From: Thermoplasmatota archaeon
GTDB taxonomy: Archaea; Thermoplasmatota; E2; DHVEG-1
Assembly (NCBI GenBank): GCA_030605515.1
Contig: JAUWIE010000023.1
Location: forward strand, 1 to 7,681
Direction: 5' to 3'
Length of the DNA: 7,681 nt
The notes beneath the pieces are model-generated. The model made no database searches. It worked only from the letters and a program-made list of their open reading frames with translations, and was not told where the DNA came from. The position numbers and the translations under genes are program-made. Positions 1 to 5,304 of this stretch are shown piece after piece (positions within the stretch are counted from its first letter, which is position 1; every line of letters begins with the position of its first letter).

Positions 1-749
1 AATCCTCGTCTTGTCCTACCAATAAACAATGGGCTCTCCTCAGTCATTGATTCACCATTACGTTTTCTCCATTCCAAATATCGTTTCAAAATTTCAACAC
101 CATCACATCCTAAGAATGTAATCCGTTCACCGATCATTTCCCGATCTTTCTTTGGAACATAAGCTATCGCCAATGGTACTCTTCCAAGCTCAAGTTCCCG
201 TTGAATATCACCAATTTTAAGGGCAAGTGCATCTGACACACGCATACCCGTTTGTGCAATAAAGATGATCCGAAACTTCTCTTCAAAATTTGAAACATCT
301 AACATCTTCTTCAGTTCTTCAAGTGTAGGCACCAAATCTTTTCTTATCGTGATAACGCCATCACGGTAATTCTTAACATTCACCATACCAACTTTGCCCA
401 GAACCGCTGTGAAAAAACTTCGAACTGCTCCATCCAAAGAATTTATGGTCTTAGGTGCATAACCCTCCTTTTCCAAATAGACTCTGAAATCAAGTACCAA
501 ATCCCGAAGACCTGTTCTATTATTTGGGGTAGAATTTCTTGTTTCCTTGTCCCTTAAGAGAATAAGCTCACGTGGATTTTTCCCTGAAAACTCACAGAAT
601 TTCTTCAATGCATTGAGATACAAATTAATGGAGGATTTACCAATCGTTTTCAACCAAGTTTGTACTTCCTTATACTCTTTGAGATGATTTTTAGAAAAAG
701 ATTTAATACTGCTTCTTTCTTCAACTTCTTGGGGGTTTGATAGTTCCAT
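1..749 (-). CDS. Tyrosine recombinase/integrase, C-terminus beyond window
   Basis: I translated this minus-strand reading frame by hand; it runs from an ATG at 749 to the window edge (249 residues) without a stop. Residues about 30-115 form the helical SAM-like DNA-binding domain of phage-type integrases (WLKTIGKSSINLYLNALKKF). The catalytic domain begins near residue 140, and TGMRVSDAL (167-175) is the box carrying the first catalytic arginine, R170. YVPKKDRE (198-204 region) fits the beta-hairpin with the catalytic lysine. The H-x-x-R and tyrosine boxes lie beyond the edge, so activity cannot be judged. GAGG about 7 bases before the ATG can serve as ribosome binding site. The family cuts and rejoins DNA at attachment sites and drives integration of mobile elements. 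The 40-odd residues seen after the lysine hairpin show no IntI-like insertion, so I read it as an archaeal XerA/phage-type enzyme rather than an integron integrase. GC looks higher than in the neighbouring TIR gene. Confidence 0.9.
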   Translation of the reverse strand, partial: MELSNPQEVEERSSIKSFSKNHLKEYKEVQTWLKTIGKSSINLYLNALKKFCEFSGKNPRELILLRDKETRNSTPNNRTGLRDLVLDFRVYLEKEGYAPKTINSLDGAVRSFFTAVLGKVGMVNVKNYRDGVITIRKDLVPTLEELKKMLDVSNFEEKFRIIFIAQTGMRVSDALALKIGDIQRELELGRVPLAIAYVPKKDREMIGERITFLGCDGVEILKRYLEWRKRNGESMTEESPLFIGRTRRG

Positions 750-843
750 TATCAGGCCTCTAGACCCTTGGAGTATTCGTCGTACTCTGAGGGTCATTAT
801 TTCAGATCATTAAATTGTATTTTACATAAATTATAATAGCAAA

Positions 844-869
844 TTTATAAGGAGTTCTCTCCTTATAAA
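844..869. promoter_or_regulatory. Perfect 11-bp inverted repeat containing TATA boxes, upstream of the recombinase
   Basis: TTTATAAGGAG (844-854) and CTCCTTATAAA (859-869) are perfect reverse complements separated by TTCT. Each arm holds a TATA-like core. On the minus strand the proximal core (TTATAAAT, 850-843) would place the transcription start near 820 and give the recombinase a leader of about 70 bases. A palindrome overlapping a TATA box is a plausible operator for a repressor that blocks transcription factor binding. That function is inference; a transcript hairpin is another possibility. Confidence 0.5.
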
Positions 870-914
870 CATTATTGTAGGTTCATTGAAAGTATTCCTG
901 TTGGCTAAGGGGAG

Positions 915-919
915 AAAAA
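915..919 (-). terminator. Possible T-run terminator of the TIR operon
   Basis: On the minus strand this is a TTTTT run about 47 bases past the TIR stop codon, embedded in CCAATTTTTCTCC. Archaeal RNA polymerase can terminate at simple U-runs. No hairpin accompanies it, so support is weak. Confidence 0.25.
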
Positions 920-965
920 TTGGGGTTTTTTAAACAGTCATATCCAATAGTCTCGTTCTTTAATT

Positions 966-1637
966 TTACATCACAAATTGTAATTCGGTTCTGCAAGAGG
1001 GACATTGAAACTTTTTAAATTTCGAATAATAGTTAAATTCTATTCCACATTTTGAATTTGGACATCTTACTCTGACGGAACTAACTTTTGCAACAGCATT
1101 TAAACTTGTTAGTATACCACCTAAGGTTAATCCAGCAAATCCACCAATTAAACCTCCACCAACTCTATCTTTTTCATCAGCTAAAGCACCTAAAACTGCT
1201 CCTCCAATAGTGAACCCAAGTATCAGCTTATTATTTTCAATAGCCTGATTTACGTTCTGGAGGATTCTCTGAATATTTTGCCAATCCTCAATTTGAGTAG
1301 CCTCGTATAAGATATAATCAGTTAGATATGCGACTGGAAAATGCACTTTGCTATTAACATCTTCAACTACAAATAAAGGCTTATTAGCTTTTTTAGCTAA
1401 ACCTACCTCAAACGAAATCCAATTTTGAGTAAAATCTGAAGATTTTACATTTTGAGTTAAAAATAGAAAAATCGCACTTGAAATGTTTACATTATTCTCT
1501 ATTTTTTTATAAGGTGGTTTGCTTTCAGGCATAAACTCCATAAAAAGTGGCGTAATTCCAACTGATCTAAAATTTAGATCTATTATTCTAACTAATTCTC
1601 TGTCTTTTTTGCTATGTGAAATAAATACGTAAACCAT
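966..1637 (-). CDS. TIR-domain protein with glycine-rich hydrophobic segment and C-terminal zinc ribbon
   Basis: The 223-residue product opens with MVYVFISHSKKDRELV, the classic first strand and box of a TIR domain, which covers about residues 1-130. W73-I-S-F-E77 matches the WxxxE motif whose glutamate is catalytic in NAD-cleaving TIR enzymes. Residues 137-178 are hydrophobic and rich in glycine (GGAVLGAL, GGGLIGGFAGLTLGG), like a glycine-zipper helical hairpin that could lie in the membrane. The C-terminus carries four cysteines, C192-x4-C197 and C212-x2-C215, forming a zinc ribbon. The gene follows an unrecognised gene by 36 bases and is probably co-transcribed with it. TIR enzymes in bacterial and archaeal immunity deplete NAD or make cyclic ADP-ribose signals after phage sensing. 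By inference this is a membrane-tethered effector of such a system. The trigger and the role of the partner are unknown; a non-defence signalling role is possible. Confidence 0.85.
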   Translation of the reverse strand: MVYVFISHSKKDRELVRIIDLNFRSVGITPLFMEFMPESKPPYKKIENNVNISSAIFLFLTQNVKSSDFTQNWISFEVGLAKKANKPLFVVEDVNSKVHFPVAYLTDYILYEATQIEDWQNIQRILQNVNQAIENNKLILGFTIGGAVLGALADEKDRVGGGLIGGFAGLTLGGILTSLNAVAKVSSVRVRCPNSKCGIEFNYYSKFKKFQCPSCRTELQFVM

Positions 1638-1673
1638 CTTTATCTATCCTAACACCAAGGGATTTTCATTTTA

Positions 1674-2324
1674 CTAACCCATGTTTTTTCCCATTTTCCC
1701 AAGTTCAACATCTACAATTGGTATCATCTCTTCAGGTATCGTATGTGTAGGGTATCTCCTGCTTCCTGTTTTATAATAGATACAATAGGAGCCGATGATT
1801 GCTATATCTCTTGGAGCTGGATATATACCTTTCAAATCTCTTATTTTTGCTAGGATGTCAATCCAGGTGGCTCCTCTATAAGCTTTATCCCACTTATCTT
1901 CCTTATATAATTTAATAATAGCTTTTAAGAAATAATATGCCCTACCTTTTGTGTCTTTTAAGACTCCAAAAACTTCCTCACGGATATCATCTTGTTTGTT
2001 ATCCACCTTGAATATGCCAGTCTTATTATCAAGATAGTAATATTTCCCAGTGAAGCAGTCAATTCCTCTGTATTTAGGCAGTCCAATTTCATTTAAAGCA
2101 GATATAAACTTTTCATCATTTACTTCTGTGGGATTGGCTAGCATCCTCAAAGCGTCCTCTTTCTCGTCCATAGCAAAATAAGCATAATCGTCTTTACCGA
2201 ACTTGTAGTCAAAATCATCAAACCACTCTTGTTTGCTTGCTTTTCCTATTTTATAAAGTCGTCTATCATCGTAAAAGAATCGTCTTAACAATATTTTTCT
2301 TTCTTCTGTTTGTGATTTTTTCAT
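1674..2324 (-). CDS. Unrecognised 216-residue protein, first gene of the TIR operon
   Basis: I do not recognise this family. The protein is soluble, strongly charged (many K, D and E) and rich in aromatic residues, with no signal peptide or membrane segment. A basic N-terminus (RKILLRRFFYDDRRLYKIGK, 9-28) is followed by an acidic stretch around 34-60. The middle (about 84-107) is YRGIDCFTGKYYYLDNKTG, possibly a small beta unit. The C-terminal part, about 129-185, looks helical, followed by a basic turn (KTGSRRYPTHT, 185-195). There is no obvious catalytic motif. It ends 36 bases before the TIR start and has its own TATA-like box about 24 bases before the ATG, so it probably leads the operon. 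Inference from position: a sensor, regulator or partner for the TIR effector. The same arrangement elsewhere would be needed to show they act together. Confidence 0.75.
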   Translation of the reverse strand: MKKSQTEERKILLRRFFYDDRRLYKIGKASKQEWFDDFDYKFGKDDYAYFAMDEKEDALRMLANPTEVNDEKFISALNEIGLPKYRGIDCFTGKYYYLDNKTGIFKVDNKQDDIREEVFGVLKDTKGRAYYFLKAIIKLYKEDKWDKAYRGATWIDILAKIRDLKGIYPAPRDIAIIGSYCIYYKTGSRRYPTHTIPEEMIPIVDVELGKMGKNMG

Positions 2325-2343
2325 ATTGCATAATAGAATTTCT

Positions 2344-2352
2344 GATATTTAA
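2344..2352 (-). promoter_or_regulatory. TATA-like box for the 216-residue gene and TIR operon
   Basis: On the minus strand the sequence reads TTAAATATC, centred about 24 bases before the ATG at 2324. At usual archaeal spacing this places transcription start at or next to the start codon, giving a leaderless mRNA. No clear ribosome binding site precedes the ATG, which agrees. Confidence 0.4.
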
Positions 2353-2420
2353 CCTTTACCGTATTCGGGTAAGCTTGCTCTTATTAGGGGTGGCTTGATG
2401 ACCTTAAATTTATAGTAAGT

Positions 2421-2428
2421 TTTATAAA
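2421..2428 (+). promoter_or_regulatory. Archaeal TATA box for the GGCT-fold gene
   Basis: TTTATAAA matches the archaeal TATA consensus and is centred about 32 bases before the ATG at 2457, predicting a leader of only a few bases. GAAGGAAG just before the ATG could still serve as a ribosome binding site if transcription starts slightly earlier. The box is its own reverse complement, so it might also fire leftward. Confidence 0.55.
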
Positions 2429-2456
2429 GCAACATTGTTACTGAAGGAAGAATATC

Positions 2457-3059
2457 ATGGGAGGAATTGGAATTTTAGCTTATGGATCACTGATCAATGA
2501 CCCAAGCTCGGAAATTGAGATGGCTACTGTTACTAGAATAGAGAATGTTCTTACTCCATTCCATGTGGAGTTTGCAAGAAGTAGCAAGAGTCGCAATAAT
2601 GCACCAACACTTGTTCCAGTGGACTCAGGGGGCAACCATGTGTCCGCTATTGTCTTTGTTCTCGGCGAAAATATCTCCATAGTCGAAGCATCGGACATCT
2701 TATGGCGGAGGGAAAAGCACGAAAAAGACAAGACAAAATGTTACTTTCCGGACGAAACAAAAAAGGATCAGGTATGGATCAAGCGTCTAGATCGATATTT
2801 AGACTTGGATGTCGTATTGTATACATGGATACGCGCCAATATTGGCCCACTGACTCCAAAGATACTTGCAAAATTGGCGATCGACAGTGCGAAGGCAGAT
2901 GCAGGGTCACGACATGAAGATGGAATTAGTTACCTTATCGCAGCTAAAAAAGCTGGAATCGTGACCCCATTAATGCATGACTATGAGGAGGAGATACTTG
3001 CAGAACTTAAAGCATGCAACCTTGATGAGGCATACCACCTAGCACGTAAAAGTCCATAA
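2457..3059 (+). CDS. Gamma-glutamylcyclotransferase-fold protein (cassette-borne)
   Basis: The 200-residue product begins GIGILAYGSLIND; YGSL at 9-12 is the substrate-binding loop typical of the gamma-glutamylcyclotransferase (GGCT)-like fold. Downstream, HVSAIVFVL (61-69) followed by ILWRREKHE (81-89) fits the usual strand and helix before the catalytic glutamate, which would be E86. Known members release 5-oxoproline from gamma-glutamyl amino acids or peptides such as glutathione; the substrate here cannot be told. The C-terminal 100 residues are less typical and mostly helical. GC is visibly higher (about 45% or more in sampled lines) than in the minus-strand genes on either side, consistent with a different origin. 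The stop codon lies only 9 bases before an attC-like repeat, the packing expected of an integron cassette. The ATG is supported by the TATA box and by the YGSL position. Confidence 0.75.
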   Translation: MGGIGILAYGSLINDPSSEIEMATVTRIENVLTPFHVEFARSSKSRNNAPTLVPVDSGGNHVSAIVFVLGENISIVEASDILWRREKHEKDKTKCYFPDETKKDQVWIKRLDRYLDLDVVLYTWIRANIGPLTPKILAKLAIDSAKADAGSRHEDGISYLIAAKKAGIVTPLMHDYEEEILAELKACNLDEAYHLARKSP

Positions 3060-3068
3060 GGCAATGTC

Positions 3069-3163
3069 GCCTAACACAGCATATACGCTGCGGGCTTACG
3101 CCCTTGCCCTTTGGGACATTGCTCCCTTCGGTTGCAATGTCGTATATGCTAAAAACGTTATAC
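3069..3163 (+). repeat. attC-like recombination site 1
   Basis: The element has integron attC architecture. GCCTAAC (3069-3075) fits the outer R'' box RYYYAAC exactly. AGCATATACG (3078-3087) pairs perfectly with CGTATATGCT (3141-3150). GTTATAC (3157-3163) matches the R' box GTTRRRY at six of seven positions, with predicted cleavage between G3157 and T3158. The spacers between R and L boxes differ in length (2 against 6 bases), as expected for unpaired and extrahelical bases in a folded attC. The tip holds two further hairpins: GGGC/GCCC (3092-3095 with 3100-3103) and ACATTGC/GCAATGT (3116-3122 with 3134-3140). Length is 95 bp, within the known attC range. A decayed palindromic repeat of another kind is the alternative. 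Confidence 0.65.
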
Positions 3164-3166
3164 GAA

Positions 3167-3180
3167 ATTCCGAACCCTGC
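3167..3180 (+). repeat. 14-bp near-direct repeat, copy 1
   Basis: ATTCCGAACCCTGC lies just after the R' box of the first attC-like site. A copy with one mismatch is at 3707-3720, so the two flank the HEPN-like gene. Confidence 0.5.
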
Positions 3181-3184
3181 TAAA

Positions 3185-3193
3185 AATTATAAG
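3185..3193 (+). promoter_or_regulatory. TATA box inside the second cassette
   Basis: AATTATAAG is centred about 28 bases before the ATG at 3217 and lies inside the predicted cassette (3158-3820). The gene would carry its own archaeal promoter and yield a nearly leaderless mRNA. The predicted transcription start is close to 3213, which argues against the upstream GTG at 3208 as start codon. Confidence 0.45.
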
Positions 3194-3216
3194 ACTATTT
3201 AGTATAGGTGTTAATT

Positions 3217-3693
3217 ATGGATAAAAAAATCATCAGGGAAAAGTTAAGTTGGTTTAGGGGGAATATAATTTCAGATGCAACCGTAATAGAAGCAGCTCTT
3301 GGTTGGAGGATAAGGATATATTTTTTCCCTAAAACTAATAAACAAGCCTCAATTTTCTATTGGTACATTATAAACACATCCCATTTTACTTTTGATAAAA
3401 AGATTTCGCTCTACGAGCAAATCCCATATTTCAGAAAATTAAAACAATACCCAAAAGTAAAAAACTCTTTAAGATTTGTTCAACGATTGAGAAATGCAGT
3501 AGCCCATTGGGACTTAGATGAGGAGATGAGTGATGAGAATGAAATTGTTATTGACAATCCAGTTACACGTAAGAGAATAAAATTGGATGATAAATTGATG
3601 GAAGAGTTTAAAGAACATGAAAAATTTCTTCTAAAAACCTTTGGTTGGGGACTAACCCTTAGAGAGAAATATGGAATTAGAAGTAAGAAATAA
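3217..3693 (+). CDS. HEPN-like protein with Rx4H motif (cassette-borne)
   Basis: The 158-residue product is mostly alpha-helical in appearance. It contains RFVQRLRNAVAHWD (86-99), where R92-N-A-V-A-H97 is the R-x4-H motif of HEPN domains, many of which are metal-independent RNases in toxin-antitoxin, abortive infection and CRISPR effectors. The position late in a helical domain fits. Residues 100-125 are a charged linker and the C-terminus is basic. I chose ATG 3217 because AGGTG stands 6 bases before it and the TATA spacing fits; an in-frame GTG at 3208 would add three residues. The gene sits between two attC-like sites, and toxin-like and defence genes are common in cassettes. No antitoxin or nucleotidyltransferase partner is adjacent on the same strand. 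Whether it cleaves RNA is inference; some HEPN proteins bind without cutting. Confidence 0.65.
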   Translation: MDKKIIREKLSWFRGNIISDATVIEAALGWRIRIYFFPKTNKQASIFYWYIINTSHFTFDKKISLYEQIPYFRKLKQYPKVKNSLRFVQRLRNAVAHWDLDEEMSDENEIVIDNPVTRKRIKLDDKLMEEFKEHEKFLLKTFGWGLTLREKYGIRSKK

Positions 3694-3706
3694 CCTAAAT
3701 GGCTGG

Positions 3707-3720
3707 ATTCGGAACCCTGC
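3707..3720 (+). repeat. 14-bp near-direct repeat, copy 2
   Basis: ATTCGGAACCCTGC matches 3167-3180 at 13 of 14 bases. It lies between the HEPN-like stop codon and the second attC-like site, and is followed by a low-complexity stretch (TTGCTTTGCTCCTTGC) that resembles the tip of an attC. Confidence 0.5.
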
Positions 3721-3747
3721 GTTGCTTTGCTCCTTGCTCCTTGGGTC

Positions 3748-3826
3748 ATATAACATGGTATATCTGGCTAATTTCGTTGACCAAATTCGCCTTCGGCAAA
3801 CTTCAGATATATCAATACCGTTATAT
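3748..3826 (+). repeat. attC-like recombination site 2
   Basis: ATATAAC (3748-3754) and GTTATAT (3820-3826) are perfect complements in the places of the R'' and R' boxes, each one base off the RYYYAAC/GTTRRRY consensus. Inside them TATATCTG (3759-3766) pairs with CAGATATA (3804-3811), followed by unequal spacers (4 against 8 bases) as in bona fide attC sites. The tip contains AATTT/AAATT and a tight GCC-TTC-GGC hairpin (3789-3797). Length is 79 bp. The site has the same orientation as site 1, so the two bound a potential mobile unit of 3158-3820 carrying the HEPN-like gene. This copy departs more from consensus and may be partly decayed. Confidence 0.55.
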
Positions 3827-3852
3827 ACTTTCTCACCACATCGTTAAAACGA

Positions 3853-3873
3853 GCTAAAAAGAATGTTTTTAGC
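3853..3873 (-). terminator. Hairpin terminator after the 447-residue gene
   Basis: GCTAAAAA (3853-3860) and TTTTTAGC (3866-3873) form a perfect 8-bp stem with a 5-base loop, 14 bases past the minus-strand stop codon. The minus-strand transcript would contain U-runs in this hairpin. It could also stop any read-through from the plus-strand cassettes. Confidence 0.5.
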
Positions 3874-3887
3874 CTGTATCCAGATGG

Positions 3888-5231
3888 TTATAGTAAATCC
3901 GCAGGGTCATCATGTAAAGAAGGCAGTCTCAATATCATTGCTGTCTCATCTAGATCCTTGCAGAAATCTTCCAATTTGTTCTTCTTGAAACCTAGCTCTT
4001 TCAACTCCTTTTCAAATCCTTGAAAGAAACTCTTGAAAAACGGTGGCTTGACATACAGTTTTTCGTTTACAGAATTTATGGTATGCTCTTCAGATGAATC
4101 TTTATTCTCAAAAGTATCGTAAGGATATTCCTTTTCTGATGATTTTTTCAGTTCATCATATATTTCGCCAACTGATTTACCTCTATTAAGGCTAGCGGAT
4201 TTGATTATATCTGCAGCTACAAGCTCCTCATACCTGTGTTTGCCAATTCCTAAGAAATCTAATACTATGATATGCTCTAATATTCCAATGCTTCCGTATT
4301 GTTTAATTTTTTTGGACAGCCCATCAAAAAACTCCTTTTTTAACTTATATTCTTTCTCTATTTTCTTATGCACTTCTTCAATCTGGGACTGAGTAAGTGT
4401 TGGATATCTTTTTTGAATATATTTTTCAAAAGCCCTCTTTTTGATATCCATGAGGGAATCCCATTGCTCATCAAGAGTCTTTTCTGGCAATGAAATGTCT
4501 AATAGCAAAATAATCCGCCTATCAAAGATTGTATCCAGGCAAAAATCAAATTTTGTTAAAACATATATTTCATTATTTTGTAAAAATTGTCTATTCCATA
4601 ATTCCTTCAGGTAAACATCCCTAGCTTCCGAAAGGATGCCTAACCATTCCGCTTGGGCCTTTTTTAGATTTTCTTCCACTTTTTCTACCCTATTTTTTAA
4701 ACCTTTTACACTCTGAATGAGATACTCGGTAGTAATCCTTGGAATATAGTATGTATAGCTATGTCCCGGAGAAGGATGAAAAACAGAATATTCTAAGCCA
4801 GTATTCATAATAATATCTTTTTGCCTGAGCCTCAAAAGTTCAAATTTGCGTTTTTCACTTAAGAAACAAATACCGTTTTTTCTTTCTATCCAAATCCCAT
4901 CGAGTTTTTCTAAATATTTATTAAATCCTTGATGGGTCGTAGAAATATCCTGATTAAGTTTGACGTTAGAATTCCATTCTAATTTTTTTTTATAATCTTT
5001 AATAAGTGTAATCTTTTTCGCTCTTTTTTTATTTCTAAACCCTTTGCCTGTTTCTACAGTATATCCCTTTACAATTAGACATCTTAATTCCTTTGTTTCT
5101 AACCCTTCTTTAAATTCTTCACAATAACTTGGAGCGAGTTTTAATGCATTAATTATTGATTTGTAAGGCTCGAATTTAACATAATCCTTAGGTTCTTTTA
5201 ATGTTGCTCTTTTTATCTTTTCTTTAGTCAC
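3888..5231 (-). CDS. Unrecognised 447-residue cytoplasmic protein
   Basis: I do not recognise this family. The start is a GTG at 5231, chosen because GGTGAT lies 5 bases before it and the next upstream ATG runs straight into a stop. The protein is lysine- and glutamate-rich with no signal peptide or membrane helix. Residues about 75-130 (with KYLEKLDGIWIERKNGICFL) resemble a winged-helix unit: a helix, then two strands joined by a short wing. Residues 176-210 and 285-312 look like coiled coils. Residues 237-250 (DRRIILLLDISLPE) form a hydrophobic strand ending in an acidic residue. The C-terminal 70 residues are again helical and charged. The gene stands alone, has its own terminator, and diverges from the small membrane-protein gene at 5305. 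A DNA-binding or scaffold role is possible but is only inference; no catalytic motif is apparent. Confidence 0.75.
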   Translation of the reverse strand: MTKEKIKRATLKEPKDYVKFEPYKSIINALKLAPSYCEEFKEGLETKELRCLIVKGYTVETGKGFRNKKRAKKITLIKDYKKKLEWNSNVKLNQDISTTHQGFNKYLEKLDGIWIERKNGICFLSEKRKFELLRLRQKDIIMNTGLEYSVFHPSPGHSYTYYIPRITTEYLIQSVKGLKNRVEKVEENLKKAQAEWLGILSEARDVYLKELWNRQFLQNNEIYVLTKFDFCLDTIFDRRIILLLDISLPEKTLDEQWDSLMDIKKRAFEKYIQKRYPTLTQSQIEEVHKKIEKEYKLKKEFFDGLSKKIKQYGSIGILEHIIVLDFLGIGKHRYEELVAADIIKSASLNRGKSVGEIYDELKKSSEKEYPYDTFENKDSSEEHTINSVNEKLYVKPPFFKSFFQGFEKELKELGFKKNKLEDFCKDLDETAMILRLPSLHDDPADLL

Positions 5232-5270
5232 TATTCATCACCAAATATAAACCTTAAATAATGGTGAGAG

Positions 5271-5280
5271 TTTATATATA
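5271..5280. promoter_or_regulatory. Shared divergent TATA element
   Basis: TTTATATATA lies between the diverging genes. Rightward it is about 30 bases before the ATG at 5305, predicting a leaderless or almost leaderless transcript. Leftward (TATATATAAA) it would start transcription near 5249, leaving a leader of about 18 bases that still includes the GGTGAT ribosome binding site of the 447-residue gene. A second AT-rich TATA-like stretch (5243-5252) is too close to that start to be its promoter. Confidence 0.45.
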
Positions 5281-5304
5281 TTCCGTAAGTTCTTCGGTTT
5301 TTTT

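Noticed and set aside
1..960. attI site or IntI-type integrase next to the cassette region
   Set aside because: No GTT-core simple site with neighbouring integrase-binding repeats is evident in 750-960, and the visible recombinase lacks an IntI-like insertion.
2480..2917. Open frames antisense and out of frame within the GGCT-fold gene
   Set aside because: They overlap a gene with recognisable motifs and have no domain, promoter or ribosome binding site of their own.
3700..3720. Minus-strand GGGTTCCGAATCC resembles a tRNA T-arm
   Set aside because: The loop has the wrong bases at the conserved positions, and no acceptor, anticodon or D-arm can be built around it.
3480..3749. Minus-strand frame opposite the HEPN-like gene, considered as an antitoxin
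   Set aside because: It overlaps the gene's own conserved RNAVAH region and has no promoter or ribosome binding site.
3061..3830. CRISPR array suggested by repeated GTTATA-type boxes and inverted repeats
   Set aside because: There are only two non-identical sites with no uniform repeat or spacer size, and a full gene lies between them.
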